This document shows, piece by piece, positions 8,275 to 16,733 of a stretch of DNA of 50,065 nucleotides; position 1 is the first letter of the stretch, and the number at the start of each line of letters is the position of its first letter. The notes beneath the pieces were generated by a model that was given only the letters and a program-made list of their open reading frames with translations, searched no databases and had not been told where the DNA came from. Location: the NCBI GenBank assembly GCA_038238915.1, contig JBBSFH010000021.1, positions 1 to 50,065 of the forward strand, in the 5' to 3' direction. Position numbers and translations under genes: made by a program. Source of the stretch: JAVVHE01 sp038238915 (GTDB lineage Bacteria > Pseudomonadota > Alphaproteobacteria > Sphingomonadales > Sphingomonadaceae).

Positions 8275-8789
8275 CGATCACCTACCGCGATGCCACCCCC
8301 GCCGACGCCGTCACCCTCGCCTCGATCGGCGCGGAAACCTTCAACGCCACCTTCGGCCACCTTTACCGCGCGCAAGACCTTCGCGCCTTCCTTGACGAGA
8401 ACCACAGCGAGGCCGCCGCCGCCGCCTTTCTCGCCAAACCGGGCTACGCCACCCGCTTCGCCGAAGCGGCGGCCGAGCTCGTTGGCTACGCGGTCGTCTG
8501 CCCCTGCGATCTGCCTTACACCGATGCCGCTCGCCCCACGCTCGAGCTCAAGCGTCTCTACCTGCTTCCGGGCCAGTTCGGCCGGGGTGTGGCGGACGCA
8601 TTGATGACGTGGGTAGACGATCAGGCGCGCGCGCGCGGTGCCGCCGACATCGCACTCAGCGTCTTCTCCGAAAACCACCGCGCGATGCGTTTCTACCAGC
8701 GCCATGGCTTCTCCGAGGTGGGGCGCTATCATTTTCGCGTGGGTGAGCAGCTCGACGAGGAATTCGTCTACATCAAACGCCTCGCGTGA
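8271..8789 (+). CDS. GNAT-family N-acetyltransferase
   Basis: The protein has 172 residues. The acetyl-CoA site is LELKRLYLLPGQFGRGVADAL, with the usual R/Q-x-x-G-x-G/A loop reduced to QFGRGVA. The later FSENHRAMRFYQRHGFSEVG is a classic beta5-alpha5 block. The substrate is unknown. The gene is sandwiched with four-base overlaps between midA-like (ATGA) and pgeF (GTGA), so it is co-translated with them. Confidence 0.88.
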   Translation: MTITYRDATPADAVTLASIGAETFNATFGHLYRAQDLRAFLDENHSEAAAAAFLAKPGYATRFAEAAAELVGYAVVCPCDLPYTDAARPTLELKRLYLLPGQFGRGVADALMTWVDDQARARGAADIALSVFSENHRAMRFYQRHGFSEVGRYHFRVGEQLDEEFVYIKRLA

Positions 8790-9556
8790 GTGCGCCAACG
8801 ATCGTGCGCGCGGCGGCGCTGGCGAATGTGTCCCACGCGTTTCTCGGCCGCCCCGGCGGCGTCTCGACGGGCATTTATGCCAGCCTGAACGTCGGTATCG
8901 GCTCGGAGGACGATCCCACGGCAGTGCGCGAAAACCGCCGGCGGGGGCTTGCTACATTGCCGGGTGCAGATGCGCTCCTCACCGTGCGCCAGGTCCACGG
9001 CGCACGGGCAGTCGCGGTCGGTGCGCCGATCGCTGACAAGGACCGCGTGGAAGCGGATGCGATGGTCACGCGCACGCCGGGCCTCGCGCTCGGCATCCTC
9101 ACCGCTGATTGCGCGCCGGTTCTGCTCGCCGATGCGCGCGCGGGCGTGATCGGCGCGGCGCACGCGGGATGGAAGGGTGCGCTGGGTGGCGTGCTCGAAG
9201 CCGTGGTCGCCTGCATGGAGGAATTCGGCGCGGATCGGTCCTGCATCGCCGCCGCGATCGGTCCCTGCATCGCGCAGGCGAGCTACGAGGTGACCGACGC
9301 TTTCCTCCAGACTTTCGCCACCACCCACCTTGGCCCCGTTGCGCCATGGTTCGCGCCCGGCACGCGGCCTGGCCATCACCAATTCGCGCTCGAAGCCTTT
9401 GTCGCCGATCGGCTGCGCGCGGCCGGGATCGCCGTCGTCGAACCGCTCGGCCTCGATACATATCCCGATCCCGCGCGCTGGTTTAGTTACCGCCGCGCGA
9501 CCCACGCCCGCGAGCGCGATTACGGTCGGCAGCTCTCACTGATCGCGTTGCGGTAA
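8786..9556 (+). CDS. pgeF: Peptidoglycan editing factor PgeF (YfiH/laccase-domain)
   Basis: The protein has 256 residues. In E. coli this family removes misincorporated amino acids (such as L-Ser at position 1) from UDP-MurNAc precursors; older annotations call it polyphenol oxidase. The metal/catalytic residues are present: His71 in RQVHG, Cys109 in LTADCAPVL and His126 in GAAHAGWKG, plus the AIGPCI block. It starts with GTG 8786 overlapping the GNAT stop, and ends 52 bases before prs. Confidence 0.95.
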   Translation: MSAPTIVRAAALANVSHAFLGRPGGVSTGIYASLNVGIGSEDDPTAVRENRRRGLATLPGADALLTVRQVHGARAVAVGAPIADKDRVEADAMVTRTPGLALGILTADCAPVLLADARAGVIGAAHAGWKGALGGVLEAVVACMEEFGADRSCIAAAIGPCIAQASYEVTDAFLQTFATTHLGPVAPWFAPGTRPGHHQFALEAFVADRLRAAGIAVVEPLGLDTYPDPARWFSYRRATHARERDYGRQLSLIALR

Positions 9557-9608
9557 TGTGACAGCCCGGCTAGGACGGCGGCGAAACGCCCGGGGCTGGT
9601 AAGCAACA

Positions 9609-10544
9609 ATGAAAATTCTGGCCGGCAACAGCAATATGGCGCTCGCGGCCGACATCGGAGCGTATCTGGGTCTGTCGCTGACCAAGGCGAGTGTTCGCCG
9701 CTTTGCGGACGAGGAAATCTTCGTCGAAATCCACGAGAATGTCCGCGGCGAAGACGTGTTCGTTCTCCAGTCCACGAGCGCACCAGCGAACGACAATCTG
9801 ATGGAACTGCTGATCTGCATCGATGCGCTGCGCCGATCTTCGGCCAAGCGTATCACTGCGGTCATCCCCTATTTCGGCTACGCCCGGCAGGACCGCAAAC
9901 CGGGTCCCCGCACGCCAATCTCGGCAAAACTGGTGGCGAACATCATCACCGAGGCGGGAGCCGACCGCGTGCTGGCGCTTGATCTGCACGCGGGACAAAT
10001 CCAGGGCTTCTTCGATATCCCGACAGACAATCTCTACGCCGCCCCGGTCATGGCAGCCGATATCGAAGCACGGTTCCCGCGCAACGATCTGATCGTCGTC
10101 TCGCCCGATGTCGGCGGCGTGGTCCGCGCCCGCTCGCTCGCCCGGCGACTCGGCAACGTGCCACTCGCCATCGTGGACAAGCGCCGCGAGAAGCCCGGCG
10201 AGAGCGAAGTGATGAACATCATCGGCGAGGTCGCGGGCCGTTTCTGCGTGTTCGTGGACGATATCGTCGATAGCGCGGGGACGCTGTGCAACGCGGCGCA
10301 GGCGTTGATGGAGGCGGGCGCGTCCGGAGCGGTCGCGTATGTCACGCACGGCGTGCTCTCGGGCGGCGCTGTCGCCCGTGTCGAGCGCTCGGCCCTGACC
10401 GAGCTTGTGGTCACCGACTCGATTGGCCTGCCCGAAGCTGTGCGCGATGCAGCGAAAATCCGTGTGCTGACGATCGCGCCGCTGCTCGCGGAGGCGATCC
10501 GACGTATTGCCGAGGAAAGCTCGGTCAGCAGCCTGTTCGATTAG
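9609..10544 (+). CDS. prs: Ribose-phosphate pyrophosphokinase
   Basis: This enzyme makes PRPP from ribose-5-phosphate and ATP for nucleotide, histidine and tryptophan synthesis. It has 311 residues. Visible landmarks are RFADEEIFVEI, the Mg/ATP loop YFGYARQDRKPGPRTPIS (88-105), DLHAGQIQGFF (125-135) and the PRPP-binding signature VFVDDIVDSAGTLCNAA (214-230). It is the last gene of the + strand run and faces the Wzi-like gene, with only 28 bases between stops. Confidence 0.98.
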   Translation: MKILAGNSNMALAADIGAYLGLSLTKASVRRFADEEIFVEIHENVRGEDVFVLQSTSAPANDNLMELLICIDALRRSSAKRITAVIPYFGYARQDRKPGPRTPISAKLVANIITEAGADRVLALDLHAGQIQGFFDIPTDNLYAAPVMAADIEARFPRNDLIVVSPDVGGVVRARSLARRLGNVPLAIVDKRREKPGESEVMNIIGEVAGRFCVFVDDIVDSAGTLCNAAQALMEAGASGAVAYVTHGVLSGGAVARVERSALTELVVTDSIGLPEAVRDAAKIRVLTIAPLLAEAIRRIAEESSVSSLFD

Positions 10545-10552
10545 CCGCGCCT

Positions 10553-10566
10553 TCAACACTTGTTGA
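10553..10566. terminator. Small hairpin between convergent genes
   Basis: TCAACA (10553-10558) pairs with TGTTGA (10561-10566) around two bases, exactly between the prs and Wzi-like stops. There is no U tract, so it is a weak candidate for a bidirectional terminator. Confidence 0.25.
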
Positions 10567-10572
10567 CGCCGA

Positions 10573-12081
10573 TTAGAACCGTGTGATCCAGCTGATCTCG
10601 CCCTCAATACGCGTGGGGCTGCGTCCCGGAGTGCTGACGTCATTGTCCATCAGGCGGCCTTCGAGGCGGATATCGCCGAAGCGGGTAGGCCATTGCGTGC
10701 CCAACGTCCCGATGTCGATCGTCTCGGGAGTGCGCGAGACAGCCGCCGAGGCAAGGCCGGTCTTGTTGAAATGCCCGCGCCGGACCGACCCGTAGAAACG
10801 CCGGTTCGCCGGATCGCTGACCGACAGACTGAACGTCAACAGATCGCTGTCGCCACCGATGCTGTCGCCCAGCGGATCACCTTTGTACGTTTTGCCGGTG
10901 TAAAAGAAATTGTTCCCGTAGAAAGAACCCGGCGCGCGTTTCTGCAGTAGCACGAACAGAGCGAGCGTGTCCGTGTATTCGGTGTAGAAACGCGCGCTCG
11001 TCCCACCCGATCCGATCGGGAAGGCGGCCGAGCCACCCCATTTCCGCCCGACCTGATCCACAACGATGCCAGCATTGTCTTCGCCTTCGGCCTCGAAATA
11101 TAGCTTGGCCGACACCGCTCCAACCCTGCGCGTATATGATACGTCGATCCCCGCAAGCCCGTCACCAGGAACGGTGTTGCTGATGAACGGAAACAGCGCC
11201 TTTACAACCGCCTGGGTGTTGCACTGCCTGCCACCGTTCGGATCGCCCGGAATGATCTTCGTCGTCGGCACTGCGGCACCGCAGATCAACAGCGATCGGT
11301 TGAGCCCGATCTCGAGCCCCCGCACCGGCTCGAAACCAAAGCGCATTCCGAACTGGATCGGGTTTTTCACATCGAGCCGCGTCTCATTCAGCACGCCACC
11401 ATAAAAGTCGAACCGCCACGGCCCCACCCAACGCAGGAATTTCGGGCGCGGCTTGTAAGGATAAAGCCGCTGGATCCCCAACTTGGGAAACGGGCGCGCG
11501 CTGTTCGAAATCAGCAGTGCTCCATCGTTGCCCGGCCCATAATATTTGGGCGTGAACCCTCCATAGACCGCCCAGTTGCCCGCACGATAAACGAAGTTCG
11601 ATGGTTCGAAATGATAGTCCGGACCGGTCTGGTGATAGCGATAGCCCACGCCGTAGTTGATCGTCAGATTGCCCAGATTGTTGGTCACTTTGACGGCGAC
11701 GTCGGCCTTTTCGCGCGCGGTATAGCCAAAATCGCGGATCAGCGCGGGCCGGTTGGTCCCGCCTGCGGTCACTTCATAGGCGGTGTCCTGCTCGGCAACG
11801 CCCGAGTGAGCCCGCAGCCGCGCCGCCGCCGACGCCACGAACGGCGGCACATGGCTGCTTTCCGCCGCCTCGACGCCCTCGATGATCTGCGACCACGGCA
11901 GCGGCCAGCTTTCAGCCGGACCTTTGATCAGGCCCTGCGCTTTCAGCAGCTCCACATCTTCGCGCAGCTGCACATCGCCCTGCTCCGCCCACGGCGTCTC
12001 GGCGCGCGCCACCGGGCTGATCGCGCTGATCGCGCTGAGCGCGAGCAGTGCCGCAAGGGTCGATCGCGTCCAACGCGGCAT
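10573..12081 (-). CDS. Capsule assembly Wzi family outer-membrane protein
   Basis: The protein has 502 residues. The signal peptide (1-27, ending PVARA) directs it to the outer membrane. The mature part has a short N-terminal helical region (LREDVELLKAQGLI) and then many alternating aromatic/polar strands typical of a beta barrel, ending in an aromatic residue (ISWITRF), the usual barrel C-terminal signal. Wzi proteins are outer-membrane lectins that anchor capsule to the cell surface, which fits the polysaccharide locus at 16.7-30 kb. I chose ATG 12081 because it gives a clean signal peptide and follows a GGAG; the frame stays open upstream to 12237. Confidence 0.82.
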   Translation of the reverse strand: MPRWTRSTLAALLALSAISAISPVARAETPWAEQGDVQLREDVELLKAQGLIKGPAESWPLPWSQIIEGVEAAESSHVPPFVASAAARLRAHSGVAEQDTAYEVTAGGTNRPALIRDFGYTAREKADVAVKVTNNLGNLTINYGVGYRYHQTGPDYHFEPSNFVYRAGNWAVYGGFTPKYYGPGNDGALLISNSARPFPKLGIQRLYPYKPRPKFLRWVGPWRFDFYGGVLNETRLDVKNPIQFGMRFGFEPVRGLEIGLNRSLLICGAAVPTTKIIPGDPNGGRQCNTQAVVKALFPFISNTVPGDGLAGIDVSYTRRVGAVSAKLYFEAEGEDNAGIVVDQVGRKWGGSAAFPIGSGGTSARFYTEYTDTLALFVLLQKRAPGSFYGNNFFYTGKTYKGDPLGDSIGGDSDLLTFSLSVSDPANRRFYGSVRRGHFNKTGLASAAVSRTPETIDIGTLGTQWPTRFGDIRLEGRLMDNDVSTPGRSPTRIEGEISWITRF

Positions 12082-12154
12082 TTGTCTCGCTCCCGGCGAC
12101 GAATAGCGCGCGGGTAGCGGCTCACCCGATGCGGGTCCAGCCGTCAGGCAAGGG

Positions 12155-12187
12155 GGCGGCGGGGCGATGATACGCAACCCCGCCGCC
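12155..12187. terminator. 10-bp GC hairpin upstream of the Wzi-like gene
   Basis: GGCGGCGGGG (12155-12164) pairs perfectly with CCCCGCCGCC (12178-12187) around 13 bases. No U tract is present. It could end transcription from ispE or be part of the structured region at 12227-12341. Confidence 0.35.
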
Positions 12188-12226
12188 AAGCGTCCGGTGG
12201 TGCCGCTGCCGCGACGATCGACCGGT

Positions 12227-12341
12227 GTGCCGTACACGCCGCTGCAGTCTGCGGTGTGGACCGCACCAGGTTCGCCGCCATGGGAGCGAAATGCGAACCC
12301 GGTGCACGGGGGTTCAGCCCCGCAAGATCAGGAAACGGCAC
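12227..12341. ncRNA. Candidate structured RNA or cis-regulatory element between ispE and the Wzi-like gene
   Basis: A four-helix cloverleaf can be drawn by eye. The closing stem is GTGCCGT (12227-12233) with ACGGCAC (12335-12341). Three hairpins lie inside: 12235-12242/12251-12258 (8 bp), 12263-12275/12293-12305 (13 bp with one mismatch) and CGGGG/CCCCG at 12307-12311/12318-12322. The odd pair in each long helix is G-U on one strand and A-C on the other, in opposite senses, so the transcribed strand is unclear. Position suggests a minus-strand leader of the Wzi-like gene or a 3' element of ispE. It matches no riboswitch, SRP or tRNA consensus I know. Confidence 0.4.
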
Positions 12342-12355
12342 GAGCGCAGCGTTGT

Positions 12356-13198
12356 TTACGACCCCGCCAAATGCACCGGCATCACCCACCCGCCCACGAA
12401 GCCGTCAGCGAGCGCGGCTGCGGCGGCATCCGCATCCGCGCGCGATTGGAACAACGCAAAACAGGTCGCCCCGGAACCCGACATCCGCACCAGCCCCGCC
12501 CCTGGGGCTGCCGCGAGCGCGGCGAGCGCGGTACCGATCGCAGGCGCAATCACGCGCGCGGGGGCTTCGAGATCGTTGCGACCGGCATTTGCGACCGCGA
12601 GCGCCTCGCCTTCGGGCAGTATTCCGCGATCGATACAATCCCAGGCGTTGAACACCGCCGCCGTCGAGACCGCGACTCCCGGGTTTAGCAACACTGCTGC
12701 CGAGCCACCGAAATCGATCGGAACCAGCCTTTCGCCACGCCCGGTCCCGCGCATCGGCGTGCCGTGAACGCACGCGGGCACGTCCGCGCCCAGCCCCGCG
12801 CCCAGTTCGGCCAGTCGATCCAGCGACCAGTGCAACCCCCAGACGCGCGCGAGCAGCCGCAACGTGGCAGCGGCATCCGCGGATCCGCCGCCGATGCCCG
12901 ATGCCACCGGCAGGCGCTTGGTGAGCCGCAACCGCGCGCCGCGCGCGATGCCCGCTGCAGCCGCGAGCGCGCGGGCTGCACGAAGCACCAGATTATCCGC
13001 CTCGGGCTCCAGCGCCGAACCGAACGGTCCGTCGAGCGCGAGCAAGAACCCATCGTCCTCGCCCTCCCAGGCTACGGTGTCACCCACGTCCGCGAAGACG
13101 AACAGCGTCTCGATCGCGTGATAGCCATCCGCGCCGCGTGCGCGGACGTGCAGCGCCAGATTGATCTTGGCCGGGGCGAACTCGCTGGCTTCGATCAC
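12356..13198 (-). CDS. ispE: 4-diphosphocytidyl-2-C-methyl-D-erythritol kinase
   Basis: This enzyme phosphorylates CDP-ME in the MEP pathway that makes IPP and DMAPP for ubiquinone, carotenoids and hopanoids. It has 280 residues and is a GHMP kinase: N-terminal APAKINLALHV with Lys11, ATP loop LPVASGIGGGSADAAA (96-111), catalytic Asp139 in GADVPACVHG, and C-terminal MSGSGATCFALF. The GTG start at 13198 overlaps the TPR gene stop (GTGA, 13195-13198), indicating coupling. Confidence 0.96.
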   Translation of the reverse strand: MIEASEFAPAKINLALHVRARGADGYHAIETLFVFADVGDTVAWEGEDDGFLLALDGPFGSALEPEADNLVLRAARALAAAAGIARGARLRLTKRLPVASGIGGGSADAAATLRLLARVWGLHWSLDRLAELGAGLGADVPACVHGTPMRGTGRGERLVPIDFGGSAAVLLNPGVAVSTAAVFNAWDCIDRGILPEGEALAVANAGRNDLEAPARVIAPAIGTALAALAAAPGAGLVRMSGSGATCFALFQSRADADAAAAALADGFVGGWVMPVHLAGS

Positions 13199-14862
13199 GC
13201 GGCGGGCTTGGTCCCGGCGAGCGCGGCACGATCGAAGCCATAATCGATCTTGGCGAGCAGCCTCGCCTTTTCCGCAGCATCGGGATCGAGCGTCACCGCT
13301 GCGTTCCAGCGGAAACGCGCCTCCAGCCGCCGCCCGATCGCCCAATAGCCGTCGCCCAGATGTTCAGCGATCGCCGCATCCCCCGGTTCGCCAGCGGCGG
13401 CGCGTTCGAGCAGGCTGATCGCTTCGGGATAGCGTTCGGTGCGGAAATAGGCCCAGCCGAGCGAATCGAGGATCGCGGGATTGTTGGGCGCGAGCGCCAG
13501 CGCCTTTTGCAAAAGCCGCGTCCCTTCCTCCACCTTCAGGTTTCGATCGACCAGCGAATACCCCAGATAGTTGAGCACCAGCGCTTGCCTGGGGCTGAGC
13601 GCCAGCGCTCGGCGCAGATCGGCCTCTGCGCGCGGCCAGTCCTTTGCCTGCTCATACGCCGATCCGCGCTGGAAATATTGCACCCAGCCAACCGGACCCT
13701 GCACCTGCGCGATGGCGATCGCGTGATCGAAAGCGTCTGCAGCCTGCGAATAGGTCTTGGCCTCAATCGCGAGTTCTCCCAGCAGGGACCAATCGCTGAC
13801 ACTCGCCGCCGGACCGTGCGCGGCGCGCGCGACCAGTGCCAGCGCCTCGTCGCGGCGATCGCTGTCGATCAGCAGGCGTGCGCGCAGTCCGCGTGCATCC
13901 CCCGCCCACAGCGGATCGCTCTCGATCGGCGCGATCACCGCCTCGGCGGCGCGAGTCTGCGCGGCACTGCGCAGAAGTTCGGCAAGCAGCAGTCGCACCT
14001 CGGCATCGTCGGGCGCGGCGAAGCTGGCGATGCGCGCAAAGCTGGTCGCAGCGGGGATAGCGCGGTTGCGCGCGAACTCGCCCGCAACCGCGCCGATCGT
14101 CGCCGCGAGGCCCTCGCGCGGCCCATCGACCCGCGCCAGCACCGGGTGGCCCTCGCGCAACCGCACGCGTGCCGCCCAGAGTGCACCGACCATCTCGCGG
14201 CTGCCCAGCAGATCCATCGCGGCAGCACGGTCTCCCGCGTGATCCGCCGCGTTCGCCGCCGCGATCAGCGTGCCCGGGCTGTCGCTGCCGCTTCCCACCA
14301 GACCCGCATATGCAGTGCGCGCTTCCGCCCAGCGGCCCATCGCCGCGAGCATCCGCGCGCGCTGCTCGCCCACCAGCGCCGACGCTCCCGCAGGCGCGGT
14401 CGTGGGATTGAGCGAGGCGAGCGCGCCCTCGCGGTCGCCGCGTGCATAACGGACCCACGCACGCGCGATCGTCGTGAGCGCGTCGCCGAGCTTGAGTGCG
14501 GCGACGCCGTCGATCGCACGGTCCGCCGCGCGCCAGTCCCGCGAATTGAACGCACGCGCGAGTTGCAACAGCGCGGCGATCCCGTCCTGTCCCTGGCCGG
14601 TGGGCAATGTCCGCGCGATCGCGCTGGCGCGCACCGCATCGCCCGCCACGAGCGCGGCATCGAACGCGCGCCGCGTGACCGTTGGGTTGGCGGGATCGGC
14701 AACATGCGCTGCATCGAAGCGGCGCACCGCCTCGGGCAGATCATTATCGAGATACGCAAGGCTGCCGAGCGCGAAATCGGCATAGGAGGTTGCGCCCGCA
14801 GGCACGGCAATGGCGGCGAGCAGCAGTGTCACCGCAACGCGGGCGCGGCTACATATTGGCAT
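13195..14862 (-). CDS. Exported tetratricopeptide-repeat protein
   Basis: The protein has 555 residues. The N-terminal hydrophobic segment RVAVTLLLAAIAVPAGATS (8-26) looks like a cleaved signal peptide. The rest is all-helical TPR repeats, clearest at the C-terminus (PRAEADLRRALALSPRQALV, then a GTRLLQKALALAPNNPAILD repeat and YPEAISLLERAAAGEPGDAA). Such proteins act as protein-interaction scaffolds, and this C-terminal repeat block resembles those in outer-membrane assembly or secretion proteins. It starts at ATG 14862, inside the last codons of etfD (14-base overlap), and overlaps ispE. Partners are unknown. Confidence 0.8.
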   Translation of the reverse strand: MPICSRARVAVTLLLAAIAVPAGATSYADFALGSLAYLDNDLPEAVRRFDAAHVADPANPTVTRRAFDAALVAGDAVRASAIARTLPTGQGQDGIAALLQLARAFNSRDWRAADRAIDGVAALKLGDALTTIARAWVRYARGDREGALASLNPTTAPAGASALVGEQRARMLAAMGRWAEARTAYAGLVGSGSDSPGTLIAAANAADHAGDRAAAMDLLGSREMVGALWAARVRLREGHPVLARVDGPREGLAATIGAVAGEFARNRAIPAATSFARIASFAAPDDAEVRLLLAELLRSAAQTRAAEAVIAPIESDPLWAGDARGLRARLLIDSDRRDEALALVARAAHGPAASVSDWSLLGELAIEAKTYSQAADAFDHAIAIAQVQGPVGWVQYFQRGSAYEQAKDWPRAEADLRRALALSPRQALVLNYLGYSLVDRNLKVEEGTRLLQKALALAPNNPAILDSLGWAYFRTERYPEAISLLERAAAGEPGDAAIAEHLGDGYWAIGRRLEARFRWNAAVTLDPDAAEKARLLAKIDYGFDRAALAGTKPAA

Positions 14863-16492
14863 AGTTGGGGCCTCCGCCGCCTTCGGGAACCACCCAGTTG
14901 ATGTTCTGCGTGGGATCCTTGATGTCGCACGTTTTGCAGTGGACGCAATTCTGCGCGTTGATCTGCAGGCGCGGATCGGGGTCACTCACCACCTCATAAA
15001 CGCCCGCCGGACAGTAACGACTTTCAGGGCTGGCGAATTCTTCGAAGTTGACTGGCAGCCAGCGCGCGGGATCCTTGAGCTGGAGATGGACCGGCTGATC
15101 TTCCTCGTGGTTGGTGTTCGACAGGAAGACCGATGAGAGCCGATCGAAGCTGATCACGCCATCGGGCTTGGGATATTCGATCCGCCGCACCTGATTGTCA
15201 GGGCGCAACGCCGCGTAATCGGCATGGTGTTTCATCGTCCAGGGCATTCCGATCCCCAGATGGTGCGCCCACATATCCACGCCTGAATAGATCGTGCCGA
15301 ACGTCCCACCGAACTTCGCGACCGCAGGTTCGATGTTGCGAACGTGTTTAAGCTCTGCTTTGACCCAGCTGACATCATACGCCGACTGATAGCTTGTGAG
15401 CTCGTCGCCTTCGCGCCCCTCGCCCATCGCGGCGAAAGCGGCTTCGGCCGCCATCATGCCGGTTTTCATCGCGGTATGCGTGCCCTTGATGCGCGGCACG
15501 TTCACGAAGCCCGCCGAACAGCCGATCAGCGCGCCGCCCGGGAACGCCAGACGCGGCACCGCCTGATAACCACCCTCGTTGATCGCGCGCGCGCCGTAGC
15601 CCACGCGTCTGCCGCCCTCCAGGATCGAACGGATATGCGGATGCTGCTTCCAGCGCTGCATCTCCTCGAACGGCGAGACGTAAGGATTGCGGTAGTTGAG
15701 CGCGGTGACAAACCCCAGCGCGACCTGATTGTCCGCCTGATGATACAGGAAGCCGCCACCCCACGCTTCGGTGAGCGGCCAGCCCTGCGTGTGGATCACC
15801 CGACCTGGAACATGCTTCGCCGGATCAATGTCCCACAGTTCCTTGATGCCCAGCCCATAGACCTGAGGACCGCTCTCGCGCCGCAGATCGAAGCGTTCGA
15901 CGAGCGTCTTGGTGAGGCTGCCGCGCGCGCCCTCGGCGAAGAACGTATATTTCGCGTGGAGTTCGATACCGGGTGTGAAGCCCGATTTGTGATGGCCGTC
16001 GCGCGCGATGCCCATATCGCCAGTCGCAACACCTTTGACCGCGCCGTCCTCATGATAAAGCACCTCTGCCGCAGCGAAGCCGGGGAAGATTTCCACGCCG
16101 AGCGCTTCGGCCTGCTGCGCGAGCCAGCGCGCGAGGTTGGCGAGGCTGACCGTGTAGCAGCCTTTGTTGCTCATGAAGGGCGGCATCAGCGCATGCGGGA
16201 TTTCGTATTTGCCCGTTCGCGTGAGCACCCAATGGTGATTCTCGCTCACCTCGATCGTCATCGGCGAGCCTTGGGTGCGCCAATCGGGGAGCAGTTCATC
16301 GAGCGCGCGCGGATCGACCACCGCGCCCGACAGGATATGCGCGCCGATTTCGGCTCCCTTTTCCAGCACACACACGCTGGTTTCGACGCCCTGCGCGTTG
16401 GCGAGCTGCTTCAGGCGGATCGCGGCGGATAGGCCGGCGGGTCCACCGCCGACGATCACGACATCATAGGGCATCGCTTCACGCGTCGTCAT
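14849..16492 (-). CDS. etfD: Electron transfer flavoprotein-ubiquinone oxidoreductase
   Basis: This inner-membrane enzyme passes electrons from ETF (fatty-acid and amino-acid oxidation) to ubiquinone. It has 547 residues, a normal length. The FAD motif is DVVIVGGGPAGLSAAIRLKQ (10-29). The 4Fe-4S cluster ligands are in YCPAGVYE and NCVHCKTCDIKDPTQNINW near the C-terminus. I chose ATG 16492 (MTTREAMPYDV), which matches the usual short N-terminus; an upstream ATG at 16543 would add 17 residues unlike the family. It heads the etfD-TPR-ispE minus-strand operon. Confidence 0.96.
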   Translation of the reverse strand: MTTREAMPYDVVIVGGGPAGLSAAIRLKQLANAQGVETSVCVLEKGAEIGAHILSGAVVDPRALDELLPDWRTQGSPMTIEVSENHHWVLTRTGKYEIPHALMPPFMSNKGCYTVSLANLARWLAQQAEALGVEIFPGFAAAEVLYHEDGAVKGVATGDMGIARDGHHKSGFTPGIELHAKYTFFAEGARGSLTKTLVERFDLRRESGPQVYGLGIKELWDIDPAKHVPGRVIHTQGWPLTEAWGGGFLYHQADNQVALGFVTALNYRNPYVSPFEEMQRWKQHPHIRSILEGGRRVGYGARAINEGGYQAVPRLAFPGGALIGCSAGFVNVPRIKGTHTAMKTGMMAAEAAFAAMGEGREGDELTSYQSAYDVSWVKAELKHVRNIEPAVAKFGGTFGTIYSGVDMWAHHLGIGMPWTMKHHADYAALRPDNQVRRIEYPKPDGVISFDRLSSVFLSNTNHEEDQPVHLQLKDPARWLPVNFEEFASPESRYCPAGVYEVVSDPDPRLQINAQNCVHCKTCDIKDPTQNINWVVPEGGGGPNYANM

Positions 16493-16590
16493 CGGTGGCG
16501 ATCTTTCCCTCGCGCGCGCATGGATAGGCGCTGCATCAGACATAGGCCGCGCGCGGCGCGAAAACCAGCGGATCGACGGTCGCACGGCTT

Positions 16591-16611
16591 CACCACCATT
16601 GGGCGGTGGTG
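16591..16611 (-). terminator. Hairpin downstream of tRNA-Arg(CCT)
   Basis: CACCACC (16591-16597) pairs with GGTGGTG (16605-16611) around a 7-base loop, beginning 11 bases after the tRNA 3' end on the minus strand. It is a plausible tRNA terminator, though without a U run. Confidence 0.4.
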
Positions 16612-16621
16612 GCCGGGAATC

Positions 16622-16698
16622 TGGTGCCCCCGAGAGGAGTCGAACCTCCGGCCTGCGGTTTAGGAAACCGTCGCTCTATCCTGCTGAGCTACGGGGGC
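16622..16698 (-). tRNA. tRNA-Arg (anticodon CCT)
   Basis: A minus-strand cloverleaf folds with acceptor GCCCCCG/CGGGGGC, D-arm GCTC/GAGC, anticodon loop TTCCTAA and T-loop TTCGACT. CCA is encoded. The anticodon CCT reads AGG arginine codons, which are rare in GC-rich genomes. Confidence 0.97.
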
Positions 16699-16733
16699 AA
16701 CGCCCGTGGCGTTAGGCAGCAGTGCCCCGCACG

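Noticed and set aside
12227..12341. SRP (4.5S) RNA
   Set aside because: The minus strand contains GCGAACCTGGT like many SRP RNAs, but the GGAA tetraloop and the AGCAG/CAGG internal loop are missing.
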